Source: Bog-532 sp963742875
GTDB lineage: Bacteria > Actinomycetota > Actinomycetes > Streptosporangiales > Streptosporangiaceae
Direction of reading: 5' to 3'
Assembly: GCA_963742875.1 (NCBI GenBank)
Contig: CAVUNO010000003.1
Location: forward strand, 186,001 to 250,000
Length of the DNA stretch: 64,000 nucleotides
The stretch's first letter is position 1. Each line of letters begins with the position of its first letter. Shown piece by piece: positions 30,753 through 37,994 of this stretch. Both the position numbers and the translations under genes were made by a program. The notes beneath the pieces are model-generated. The model was not told where the DNA came from. It ran no database searches and worked only from the letters and a program-made list of their open reading frames with translations.

Positions 30753-31274
30753 TCAACAGTGGGCAAACGTCGCCCAGACCACCTTCCCCGTGCGGTCTGG
30801 CGCGGTGTATCCCCAGTCGTCGCTGAGGGCACGGATGATGTGCAGTCCGCGGCCGGTCTCGGCGAGAGAGGTGGATGCCCGGGGCGCCGGAACCGCCCGG
30901 CTGGGGTCGGCGACCGCGCACAGCACCCATGGCCCCGGGATGGAGAGGCTGGAGTTGAGGCCGGTGTAGAGGCCCATCCGGATCGGCGGCCGGCCCGGGA
31001 CATCGCCACTTCCCGGCCGCGCATGCCGGAATGCGTTGGTCAGCATCTCGGACACGACGATCGTGATGTCGTCGCAGCGTCCGGTCAGGCCCCACCGGCG
31101 CAAGGTCGCGACGGTGAATTCGCGTGCCACGTGGACCGGCCCGCCGTCCATGCCGCGCGCGCACATGGCAGGCAGGCAGGCCCAGGCCCTCGGGGCGGTA
31201 TCCGGTGGCAGCCCCCAGTTGTCGCTGGCCAGGCTGGCGATAGCGGCCGCCCGTGTCGCGTGCTCCTTGATCAT
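30753..31274 (-). CDS. Anti-sigma-like ATP-binding protein (HATPase_c_2)
   Basis: From ATG 31274 the 173-residue protein has an RsbW/SpoIIAB-like GHKL fold: N-box IVVSEMLTNAFRHA, then LCAVADPSRAVP, then the G2-like ETGRGLHIIRALSDDWGY. The ~45 residues before the core (WGLPPDTAPRAW and on) are typical of actinobacterial 'ATP-binding protein' genes. These proteins act as serine kinases and anti-sigma factors, or as bld-type developmental regulators. The Cys/Trp-rich hypothetical protein at 31292 lies immediately upstream, so the two are likely cotranscribed. Confidence 0.85.
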   Translation of the reverse strand: MIKEHATRAAAIASLASDNWGLPPDTAPRAWACLPAMCARGMDGGPVHVAREFTVATLRRWGLTGRCDDITIVVSEMLTNAFRHARPGSGDVPGRPPIRMGLYTGLNSSLSIPGPWVLCAVADPSRAVPAPRASTSLAETGRGLHIIRALSDDWGYTAPDRTGKVVWATFAHC

Positions 31275-31291
31275 CAGGCCCGCCCCGGTAC

Positions 31292-32149
31292 TCACCGTTG
31301 GCCGCTGGCCGGGCGGCGCGTTCCGCGGCCGTTTGGCCTGGGGACGAAGCCAGTGTTGCGGTAGCCCGGCCCGGCGGCCACCCGGGCGGCCATGACGATA
31401 GCTGTGGCCCGGTCCCACGGCACGACCGGCCGGGTGGCGCGGAAGCTGGTGGAGGTCTGCTGGCAACGGGGGCATGTCATCCGGCCCAGCCCGTCGATAC
31501 GCCAGCCCGCGCTGATCGCCCGGGCACGGTTATCAGCCTCGCCGAGCGCTGCGCGATCAGCGTGCCACGAGATGCAGGAGCCCATTTCGCACCACGTGGT
31601 CGGCATCCGCAGTTCGTCGCCGATCAGCGCCCGTACGGGGAAAGTTTCGGCGCGGGCACTGACCTTCGCGCGGGCAACGGCCCCGCGGCGGGATGCGTAC
31701 GTGTTCGGCGGCGCGGCAGCGGACGGCATCGCCCGCGGGCCGACTTCGCTGGCCGGCTGGACGTGGCCCCGCCCGTCCGTCCCGGTGTAGCCCCGGTTGT
31801 CCGTCCCGGTGTAGCCCCGGTTGTCCGTCCCGGTGTAGCCCCGGTTGTTTGGCCCGGTGTAGCCCCGGTTGTCCGTCCCGGTGTAGCCCCGGTTGTTTGG
31901 CCCGGTGCAGGGCCGGCTGTCCGTCCCGGTGTAGCCGCGGCTGTCCGTCCCGGTGTGGCTCCGGATGGCCGTCCCCGTGTGGCTCTGCCTCTCCGTCTCG
32001 TCGTGGCCCCCGCTATCCGTCCCGGCGGAGCCGCCGCTGTCCGGCTCGGCCTGGTCATCCTCTCGTAGCTTGGCGAGCCATCCGCTCATTGTGATCAATT
32101 CGGTGGTTTTGGATGCGTCGGCCTCGTCTGGCCGCATCTTGATCTTCAT
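31292..32149 (-). CDS. Hypothetical protein with octapeptide repeats and C-terminal zinc-ribbon-like domain
   Basis: The 285-residue protein has an N-terminal helix with MSGWLAKLREDD, a central tract of about nine octapeptides of type NRGYTGTD, and a C-terminal domain FPVRALIGDELRMPTTWCEM, then GSCISWHADRAALGEADNRARAI, GWRIDGLGRMTCPRCQQ. The cysteines and histidine (WCEMGSC, CPRC) suggest a metal-binding fold. Homologous C-terminal domains are found beside RsbW-like ATPases in actinobacteria; here the ATPase gene follows by 17 bases. The function is unknown. Confidence 0.65.
   Translation of the reverse strand: MKIKMRPDEADASKTTELITMSGWLAKLREDDQAEPDSGGSAGTDSGGHDETERQSHTGTAIRSHTGTDSRGYTGTDSRPCTGPNNRGYTGTDNRGYTGPNNRGYTGTDNRGYTGTDNRGYTGTDGRGHVQPASEVGPRAMPSAAAPPNTYASRRGAVARAKVSARAETFPVRALIGDELRMPTTWCEMGSCISWHADRAALGEADNRARAISAGWRIDGLGRMTCPRCQQTSTSFRATRPVVPWDRATAIVMAARVAAGPGYRNTGFVPRPNGRGTRRPASGQR
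31785..31990. repeat. 24-bp coding tandem repeat
   Basis: About nine units of 24 bases (core GTGTAGCCCCGGTTGTCCGT) start near 31785 and repeat every 24 bases. They encode the octapeptide NRGYTGTD and variants on the minus strand. Later units diverge. Confidence 0.9.
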
Positions 32150-32560
32150 GTCAAGCTTCCCTTCAGCTAGAGTGCGCGCCGTAACGCGGTTACCGGCCGT
32201 GCCCTGCTATGTGCGCTCTCCTTTCCCTGCGGTTTCCGATCCTGGCTGTGGAGCTTTTACGGTCCCGATTCTGGATAACAGCCGGATAAAATTACGGTAG
32301 ACGTTCGGCTTATTTATTCGTTATTTCGGCGTGGCACCGGGACATTTCCCAAATCCATTCAATACACAGCCTGTGGGTAGCGTTCTCCCAGGTAGAATCG
32401 TTGCTGTGGACGATATCCCGACGCCGGAATCCCCAGCATTTCTGTTCCTGCGCACAGCTTTGAAGCCGTTGTGCACATGCCATCCACAGCTTGTGCACAA
32501 AACGCGGGCGGCAGCGTGCGCCTACCGGTCGGCCGCTGGTGACCAAATCCTTGCGGGGTG
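32150..32560. other. Intergenic region with twin TGTGCACA palindromes
   Basis: No convincing gene is present. TTGTGCACA occurs at 32469-32477 and again at 32491-32499, 22 bases apart, with CATCCACAG between them. Both are one base from the actinobacterial DnaA box TTGTCCACA and contain the palindrome TGTGCACA. A small minus-strand frame (32310-32546) is Cys/Trp-rich and looks non-coding. Confidence 0.45.
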
Positions 32561-32598
32561 CAAGCCCCGTCCTTCAGGGCGGGGAGAAGTCAAAGGGA
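32561..32598 (-). mobile_element. Solitary IS200/IS605-type end hairpin
   Basis: CAAGCCCCGTCCTTCAGGGCGGGG followed by AGAAGTCAA matches the right-end palindrome of IS605-type elements and resembles the ends beside the two tnpB relics in this window (36281 and 53931). No transposase gene adjoins it. It overlaps the nrtR stop codon region, so it may now serve as the nrtR terminator. Confidence 0.6.
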
Positions 32599-33270
32599 TG
32601 GCGGGCGGAACGCGGCGAAGGGATTGGTGACGACCAGCGTCCGGGTCGCGAATCGGTAGAGGGTTGCGGGCCTGCCGCCAGCGGGGGCCGGCCGGGCGGC
32701 CGCGGGAGTGGCCTCGATGACGCCCCGGCGGGTCAGGATCCGCTGCAGGTTGGTCGCTGAGATCGCGTGACCCACGGAAGCGGCGTAGATGTCCCGCAGC
32801 TGGGCGATCGTGAAGGTTTCCGGGGCCAGGGCGAATCCGATGTTCGTATAGGACAGCTTGGCCCGCAGCCGCTCTCGTCCCGATCGGGCGATCGACCCGT
32901 GGTCGAACGCGGTCGGGGGCAGGTCCTGGACGGGGTGCCAGGCGGTGTCCAGGGGGATGCGCGGCTCGGCGCCGGCGGATATGAGCGCCAGGTAGGCCGT
33001 GGCCAGGACACGGCCGCGAGGATCCCGCGCCGGATCACTGCGGGTCTCCAGCTGCTCCATGTGGGCGATGTCGGTGAGGTCTACCTTGGCGGCCAGGTGC
33101 TGCCCCAGGGACGTTCCCAGCCGCTCATCCTCGCCGAGGGGCCCGCCGGGTAGCGCCCACCGTCCCTCGAACGGCGGTTCAGCCCGCTGCCAGAGCAGGA
33201 CGTGCAAGCTGCCCCGCCGGACCTGGAGGACGACGGCCAGCACCTCGTGCGGGAACCGCGCGCCCTGCAC
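32590..33270 (-). CDS. nrtR: NrtR-type Nudix transcriptional regulator of NAD synthesis
   Basis: The 226-residue protein has an N-terminal Nudix fold (VLAVVLQVRRGSLHVLLWQR, then RWALPGGPLGEDERLGTSLG) whose Nudix box lacks the catalytic REuxEE pattern. A C-terminal winged helix follows (ETFTIAQLRDIYAASVGHAI, NLQRILTRRGVIEAT). This is the NrtR plan, in which ADP-ribose or another NAD metabolite releases the repressor from DNA. It diverges from nadA, which fits autoregulation and control of nadABC. The start is a GTG at 33270. Confidence 0.9.
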   Translation of the reverse strand: MQGARFPHEVLAVVLQVRRGSLHVLLWQRAEPPFEGRWALPGGPLGEDERLGTSLGQHLAAKVDLTDIAHMEQLETRSDPARDPRGRVLATAYLALISAGAEPRIPLDTAWHPVQDLPPTAFDHGSIARSGRERLRAKLSYTNIGFALAPETFTIAQLRDIYAASVGHAISATNLQRILTRRGVIEATPAAARPAPAGGRPATLYRFATRTLVVTNPFAAFRPPSL

Positions 33271-33294
33271 CGGGGGCTCCGGCCGTCTGCTGAT

Positions 33295-33430
33295 CTGACC
33301 GTCCGCCCCGGGCTCACCTCCTGGCTCCGGCCGTCTGAGCTGGGCTGACCGTCCGCCCCGGGCTCACCTCCTGGCTCCGGCCGGCCGTCTGAGCTGATCT
33401 GACCGTCCGCCCCGGGCTCACCCCGTGGCT
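33295..33430. repeat. Three direct repeats of about 50 bp
   Basis: Copies of CTGACCGTCCGCCCCGGGCT plus CACCTCCTGGCTCCGG start at 33295, 33345 and 33399. They lie directly upstream of the nrtR start, in the nrtR leader. No homologous coding sequence is apparent. Confidence 0.85.
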
Positions 33431-33569
33431 CGGGCCCATCGCATGAGCTGGGCAAGGCGCCCGGCACGGTCTGCCCCGGCTGGGCGTCTCGCTCGGGATG
33501 CTGGCCCCTTTCCGTGCGGAAGATCTGCGATTCATAGAGAGGCACCCTGGCATGTTATCGATTCGTGAG

Positions 33570-33617
33570 GGTTTTAGACTACAAGGCAAGAACGTTTTAT
33601 ACTTCGGGTCTAAAACC
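33570..33617. promoter_or_regulatory. Candidate NrtR operator / nadA promoter region
   Basis: GGTTTTAGAC (33570-33579) and GTCTAAAACC (33608-33617) are perfect 10-bp inverted repeats separated by 28 bases in an AT-rich island 22-69 bases before the nadA ATG. The position between divergent nrtR and nadA suggests the NrtR binding site. The assignment is by context; I cannot match it to a known NrtR consensus. Confidence 0.5.
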
Positions 33618-33638
33618 TCCCGGCGATAGGGGCACACG

Positions 33639-34657
33639 ATGACCGGTACTGAGGCACCCAGCGATCGGGCCCACAGGGAATGGGCGGCGGAGATCCGGCG
33701 GCTGGCGGCCGAACGTGACGCGGTGATCCTCGCGCACAACTACCAGGCGCCCGAGATCCAGGACGTCGCCGACCACGTGGGCGACTCGCTCGCGCTGTCC
33801 AGGCTGGCCGCGGCCAGCACGGCCAGCGTCACCGTGTTCGCCGGGGTCTACTTCATGGCGGAAACCGCCAAGATCCTCGCCCCGGACCGGACCGTGCTGA
33901 TCCCGGAGCCGCGGGCCTGCTGCTCGCTCGCCGATACCATCAACGCGCCGCAGGTGCGGGAGTGGAAGGCCGAGCATCCCGGCGCCGCGGTCGTCGCGTA
34001 CGTGAACACCAGCGCCGAAGTCAAGGCGGAAGCCGATCTGTGCTGCACCTCGGCCAACGCGGCGCAGATCGTGGCGTCCATCCCGGCGGACCGGGAGGTG
34101 CTCTTCCTGCCCGACCAATTCCTCGGCGCCTACGTACAGCGGGAGACCGGCCGGGCCAACATGCATATCTGGATGGGCGAGTGCCACGTGCACGCCGGGA
34201 TCAGCCCGGCCGAGCTGAGCCGCAAGGCCAGCGCCGACGCGCAGGCGGAGCTGTTCATCCATCCCGAATGCGGCTGCTCGACCGCCGCGCTGTGGCAGGC
34301 CGGGGAGGGCGACCTGCCGCCCGGCCGGACCCGGATTCTGTCCACCGGCGGCATGCTCGACGCCGCCCGCAGCACCAAGGCCCGCACCGTGCTCGTGGCC
34401 ACCGAAACCGGCATGCTGCACCAGTTGCGCAAGGCCAATCCGGCCGTGCGCTGGGAGGCGGTCAACCCGGGCGCTGTGTGCCGGTTCATGAAGATGACGA
34501 CCCCGGCGTCCCTGCTGCGCTGCCTGCGCGAGGGAACCGCGGAAGTGACCGTCGCCCCCGGCGTGGCCGACCGAGCCCGCCGGGCGGTGCAGGCGATGAT
34601 CGCGGTCGGCGCGCCCTCGGGGGCTGCGCCGGCTCGCCCGGGATGGTGGCGGAATGA
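33639..34657 (+). CDS. nadA: Quinolinate synthase, 3' end disturbed
   Basis: NadA condenses iminoaspartate and dihydroxyacetone phosphate to quinolinate with a [4Fe-4S] cluster. The three cluster cysteines are visible in PRACCSLAD, NPGAVCRFM and the HPECGCST segment, and the YVNTSAEVKA motif is intact. Family homology ends near AMIAVGAPSG (about 34620). No stop follows in this frame: it runs on to 35516 through nadB in the wrong phase, giving an arginine/proline-rich tail. A TGA at 34655-34657, overlapping the nadB ATG as ATGA, lies in the adjacent frame. A one-base loss near the 3' end is the simplest explanation, and I give that stop as the likely true end. Confidence 0.85.
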
Positions 34658-36282
34658 CCGGGCCCGGGCTCCGTCACCTGCCCCGGTCCCAGCCGCACTG
34701 GGACCGCGACGCCGACGTGGTGGTCGTCGGATCGGGGGCGGCGGGCATCACCGCGGCCCTGGCCGCCACGCGTCACGGCCGCCGCGTGCTGCTGCTCAGC
34801 AAGGGGGACATCGGCGGCGGGTCAACCCCGCTGGCTCAGGGCGGCCTGGCCGCCGCTATCGGCCCGGACGACGCCCCGGCCCTGCACCAGCGGGACACCC
34901 TCGACGCGGGCGCCGGGCTCAGCGACCCGGCCGCCGTGGCCACGCTGGTATCCGAAGCCCCCGGCGAGGTCGCCCGCCTGGCCGGGCGGGGGGCCAGGCT
35001 GGAGCGGACGGCGCTGCACCTGGAAGGCGGCCACCGCCGCAAGCGCATCGTGAACGCCGGCGGCGACGCGATCGGCGCCGAAGTCCACCGGGTGCTGCGC
35101 GCCGCCCTGCTGGCCAGCCCGGTCCAGATCCTCACCCGCTGCGTCGCCCTGGACGTCCTGACCGACGACCGGGGCGCGGCCGGCGGCCTGCTGGCCGGGA
35201 TCGTGGCCAGCGACGGAACGCTGCGGACGGGGACGGTGACCACCCCCGCCATCGTCCTGGCCACCGGCGGCTTCGGCCAGGCCTACGCGACCACCACCAA
35301 CCCGGCGGGGGTGACCGGCGATGGCCTGGCCCTGGCCGCCCGGGCGGGCGCCGAGCTACGGGACGTGGAGTTCGTACAGTTCCACCCCACGGTGCTGTGG
35401 CAGCATGCCGCGATCGGCCAATGCCCGCTCATCACCGAGGCGCTGCGCGGGGCCGGTGCGGTGCTCGTGGACACGGCGGGCCGTCCCGTCATGGCCGGTC
35501 GTCACCCGCTCGGTGACCTGGCCGCCCGGGACGTCGTATCGGCGGCCATGCAGGAGCGGATGGCTGCCGGGGACGGCCCAGACGACCATCTCTGGCTGGA
35601 CGCCACCGGGCTGGGCCGGACCGTGCTGGAGCGGGATTTCCCCACGGTCATCGGCTTGTGCCGGGCTCGCGGGATCGACCCGGTGACCGAGGCGATCCCC
35701 GTCGCGCCCGGCGCGCATTACGCTTGCGGCGGCATCCGCGCCGACATGAACGGCCGGACCTCGCTGGCCGGCCTCTACGCCGTCGGGGAAGCCGCATCAA
35801 CCGGCGCGCACGGCGCCAACCGCCTGGCGTCCAATTCCGTGACCGAGGCCCTGATCACCGGCCGGCGCGCGGGTGATCTGCTCGGCCGGGCGCTGCCCAG
35901 GCCATCAGCCGGCCTACGGCTCCCTCCCGCTGGCCTGGGCGTGAACCCCTTGGCCCGGCCGATGCTGGCCGCCGCCATGTCCCGGCACGCCGGCGTCATC
36001 CGCGATCAGGCGGGCCTGGAACGCCTCCGGCAGGAACTGGGGCAGGCTCCGCCGGCGGCGGGGGCGCTTGATCTGGCCACCGTCGAGGCGACCAGCCTGC
36101 ACACGGTCTCGGTCCTGCTCACCGTGGCCGCGCTGGCCCGTACCGAGAGCCGTGGCTGCCATCGGTGGCGGGATGCGGCGCCGGTTACATCAGCCGAACG
36201 TGGCCGCCACTCAGTTATCCGGATGGACCGGGGCCAGCCAGTGATGGACGAGATCGTGACGACAGAAATGGGTGCGGCTTGA
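34654..36282 (+). CDS. nadB: L-aspartate oxidase
   Basis: The 542-residue flavoprotein oxidises aspartate to iminoaspartate for NadA. It has the FAD dinucleotide motif VVVVGSGAAGITAALAA, the succinate-dehydrogenase-like segments STPLAQGGLAAAIG and LATGGFGQAYATTTNP, and the active-site region HYACGGIRADMNGRTSLAGL, then GEAASTGAHGANRLASNS. Start ATG 34654 overlaps the presumed nadA stop. The stop codon TGA (36280-36282) lies exactly at the edge of an IS605-type end. Confidence 0.95.
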   Translation: MTGPGLRHLPRSQPHWDRDADVVVVGSGAAGITAALAATRHGRRVLLLSKGDIGGGSTPLAQGGLAAAIGPDDAPALHQRDTLDAGAGLSDPAAVATLVSEAPGEVARLAGRGARLERTALHLEGGHRRKRIVNAGGDAIGAEVHRVLRAALLASPVQILTRCVALDVLTDDRGAAGGLLAGIVASDGTLRTGTVTTPAIVLATGGFGQAYATTTNPAGVTGDGLALAARAGAELRDVEFVQFHPTVLWQHAAIGQCPLITEALRGAGAVLVDTAGRPVMAGRHPLGDLAARDVVSAAMQERMAAGDGPDDHLWLDATGLGRTVLERDFPTVIGLCRARGIDPVTEAIPVAPGAHYACGGIRADMNGRTSLAGLYAVGEAASTGAHGANRLASNSVTEALITGRRAGDLLGRALPRPSAGLRLPPAGLGVNPLARPMLAAAMSRHAGVIRDQAGLERLRQELGQAPPAAGALDLATVEATSLHTVSVLLTVAALARTESRGCHRWRDAAPVTSAERGRHSVIRMDRGQPVMDEIVTTEMGAA

Positions 36283-37045
36283 CATCCTCCCTCGCCTGAG
36301 GGCTGGGGATTTTAGCTACTACGCCGATTGGAGCAGCAGTTGAGGTTCGCGGTTCACGGGCCGGGCTTCCCCGTCGCCTCCCCGCGCAGTCACGGCGTGC
36401 CCCGCCGCGATGTTCCTGGCCGCGTTCACGTCCGCGTGGCCGGTGAAGTGGCAGGCCGTGCACACAAACCGCGCTTGGCTCTCGCGCGACTTCGGGTCCA
36501 CGTGCCCGCACACCGAGCACCCCTGGCTGGTGAACTGCGGGTTGACCTTCTCGACCCGGCCGGGGGCTTTGTCCGCAAGGCGGCGGACCAGCAGCCCCCA
36601 GCCCTGGGCCAGGATCGCCCGGTTCAGGCCGGACTTCTGCCGCAGGTTCCCGGCCGTCCCCTTGGCCGAGCGCGTCATGTTACCGATCTTCAGGTCCTCG
36701 ACGCGGATCACGTCGAACCGCCGCGCGATGTCTCTGCTGGCCTTCTCGGCCCACATCTGCGAGCCGGCGGCCAGCCACGGGTGCTCCGCGCGGGCGGCGG
36801 TGAGCTGCCGGGACTGCTCCAGGTAGCCCGGACCGCTCTTCCTGCCCGAGCGCCAGTGCCGGTGCTGCTCGACCGCCAGGTTCCACACGAACCGGGCCTG
36901 GGCGCAATGGTCCCGCAGCACCACCTCCTGCGCGGGCGAGGGAAGCAGACGGTACCGGGACATACGAACACACTAGCGAACACCACCGACATTTCCGGGG
37001 AGGTGAAGCGGCGTTTCCCCCCAGCCTGAAGGCCGGGGTCTCCAC
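36281..37045 (-). mobile_element. IS605-type element inserted between nadB and nadC
   Basis: The element is bounded on the low side by TTGACATCCTCCC with a hairpin (CTCGCCTGAGGGCTGGGG region, 36281-36312). On the high side a palindrome-like end, CCCCAGCCTGAAGGCCGGGG, lies at about 37019-37038. It contains only a shortened tnpB and no tnpA, so it is a non-autonomous copy. It sits inside the nad operon, 12-20 bases upstream of the nadC ATG. Exact ends were judged by eye. Confidence 0.75.
36319..36963 (-). pseudogene. tnpB: TnpB (IS605 RNA-guided nuclease), internally deleted
   Basis: The 214-residue frame keeps the TnpB N-terminus (MSRYRLLPSPAQEVVLRDHC, FVWNLAVEQ) and C-terminus (RRFDVIRVEDLKIGNMTRSA, NPQFTSQGCSVCGHVDPKSR, CTACHFTGHADVNAARNI). 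About 160-180 middle residues are missing after HPWLAAGSQ. The deleted part would hold the RuvC-I aspartate. The RuvC-II glutamate (VED), the zinc finger CxxC pairs and the RuvC-III aspartate (HADVNAARN) remain. It cannot be an active nuclease. The deletion is in frame, so a protein could still be made. Confidence 0.85.
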
Positions 37046-37057
37046 GCCGCGATCCTG

Positions 37058-37948
37058 ATGACGCTGAACACGATAGTCGCCAGGCAACTGCTCGCCGCGG
37101 GCCTGGACCCCGATGACACCGGGCGGGCGGTCCGCGCCGCGCTGGAGGAGGACCTCCGCTACGGCCCCGACGTCACGTCGGCCGCGACGGCCGCACCGGG
37201 CGCCCGGGCCGTGGCCGGCGTCGTGGCCCGGCAGCCGGGCGTCCTGGCCGGCCTTCCGGTCGCTCTCACCGTCCTTGACATCGCCGGCATTCCGCCCGGG
37301 TCAGCTGAGCCACTGCGCGGTGACGGCGACCGGATCGACGCCGGCACCGAAGTCCTGCGCATCAGCGCCCCGTTGCGAGAACTTCTCGGGGCCGAGCGGA
37401 CCCTGCTCAACTTCCTCACCCACCTGTCCGGCATCGCCACCGCGACCCGCGCGTGGGTGGACGCGGTATCCGGCACCGGGTGCGCGGTGCGCGATACCCG
37501 TAAGACCACCCCGGGCCTGCGTCAGCTGGAGAAGTACGCCGTCCGCTGCGGGGGCGGCCAGAACCACCGCATGGGCCTCGGCGACGCCGCGCTGATCAAG
37601 GACAACCACGTCGTAGCGGCCGGCGGCGTCGCGAAGGCCATCGAAGCGGTACGCGCGGCCGCCCCCGCGCTGCCCCTGGAAGTGGAATGCGACAACCTGG
37701 CGCAGGTCGAAGAGGCCCTGGCCGCCGGCGCCGAGCTCATCCTGCTCGACAACATGAGGCTGGCTGATCAGACAGCCGCCGTTGCGCTAGCGAAGGCCTA
37801 CCGGCCGGCGCGGCTGGAAGCCAGCGGCGGCCTGCGCCTGGACAGGGCCCGGGCTGTCGCCGAGACCGGCGTCGACTTCATCTCCGTCGGCGCCCTCACC
37901 CACTCCAGCCTTGCCCTTGACCTGGGTCTGGACATGCTGTCCCGCTGA
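37058..37948 (+). CDS. nadC: Nicotinate-nucleotide pyrophosphorylase (carboxylating)
   Basis: The 296-residue enzyme turns quinolinate and PRPP into nicotinate mononucleotide. Signature segments are AALEEDLRYGPDVTSAAT, LLNFLTHLSGIAT, the catalytic-site RDTRKTTPGLRQLEKYAV, GGGQNHRMGL, KDNHV, VEVECDNLAQ-type EVECDN, and ASGGL, DFISVGALTHS. Full length is present. The gene is separated from nadB by the IS605-type element, so it may depend on a promoter in or beyond that element. Confidence 0.95.
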   Translation: MTLNTIVARQLLAAGLDPDDTGRAVRAALEEDLRYGPDVTSAATAAPGARAVAGVVARQPGVLAGLPVALTVLDIAGIPPGSAEPLRGDGDRIDAGTEVLRISAPLRELLGAERTLLNFLTHLSGIATATRAWVDAVSGTGCAVRDTRKTTPGLRQLEKYAVRCGGGQNHRMGLGDAALIKDNHVVAAGGVAKAIEAVRAAAPALPLEVECDNLAQVEEALAAGAELILLDNMRLADQTAAVALAKAYRPARLEASGGLRLDRARAVAETGVDFISVGALTHSSLALDLGLDMLSR

Positions 37949-37994
37949 CCTCCGGTTGACTCGAATCAGAATCAGGGAACAAGCACCTAAGCAG

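Noticed and set aside
31785..31990. CRISPR-like array
   Set aside because: The 24-bp units are directly adjacent without unique spacers and are coding repeats. The same holds for 6105-6225 and 50062-50250.
32461..32505. Chromosomal replication origin
   Set aside because: Only two imperfect DnaA-like boxes, with no dnaA, dnaN or rpmH nearby and no AT-rich unwinding element.
32310..32546. 78-residue Cys/Trp-rich minus-strand frame
   Set aside because: No ribosome site, homology or coding-like composition.
33639..35516. A 625-residue NadA
   Set aside because: The last ~285 residues are nadB DNA in the wrong frame and have the composition of a shadow frame.
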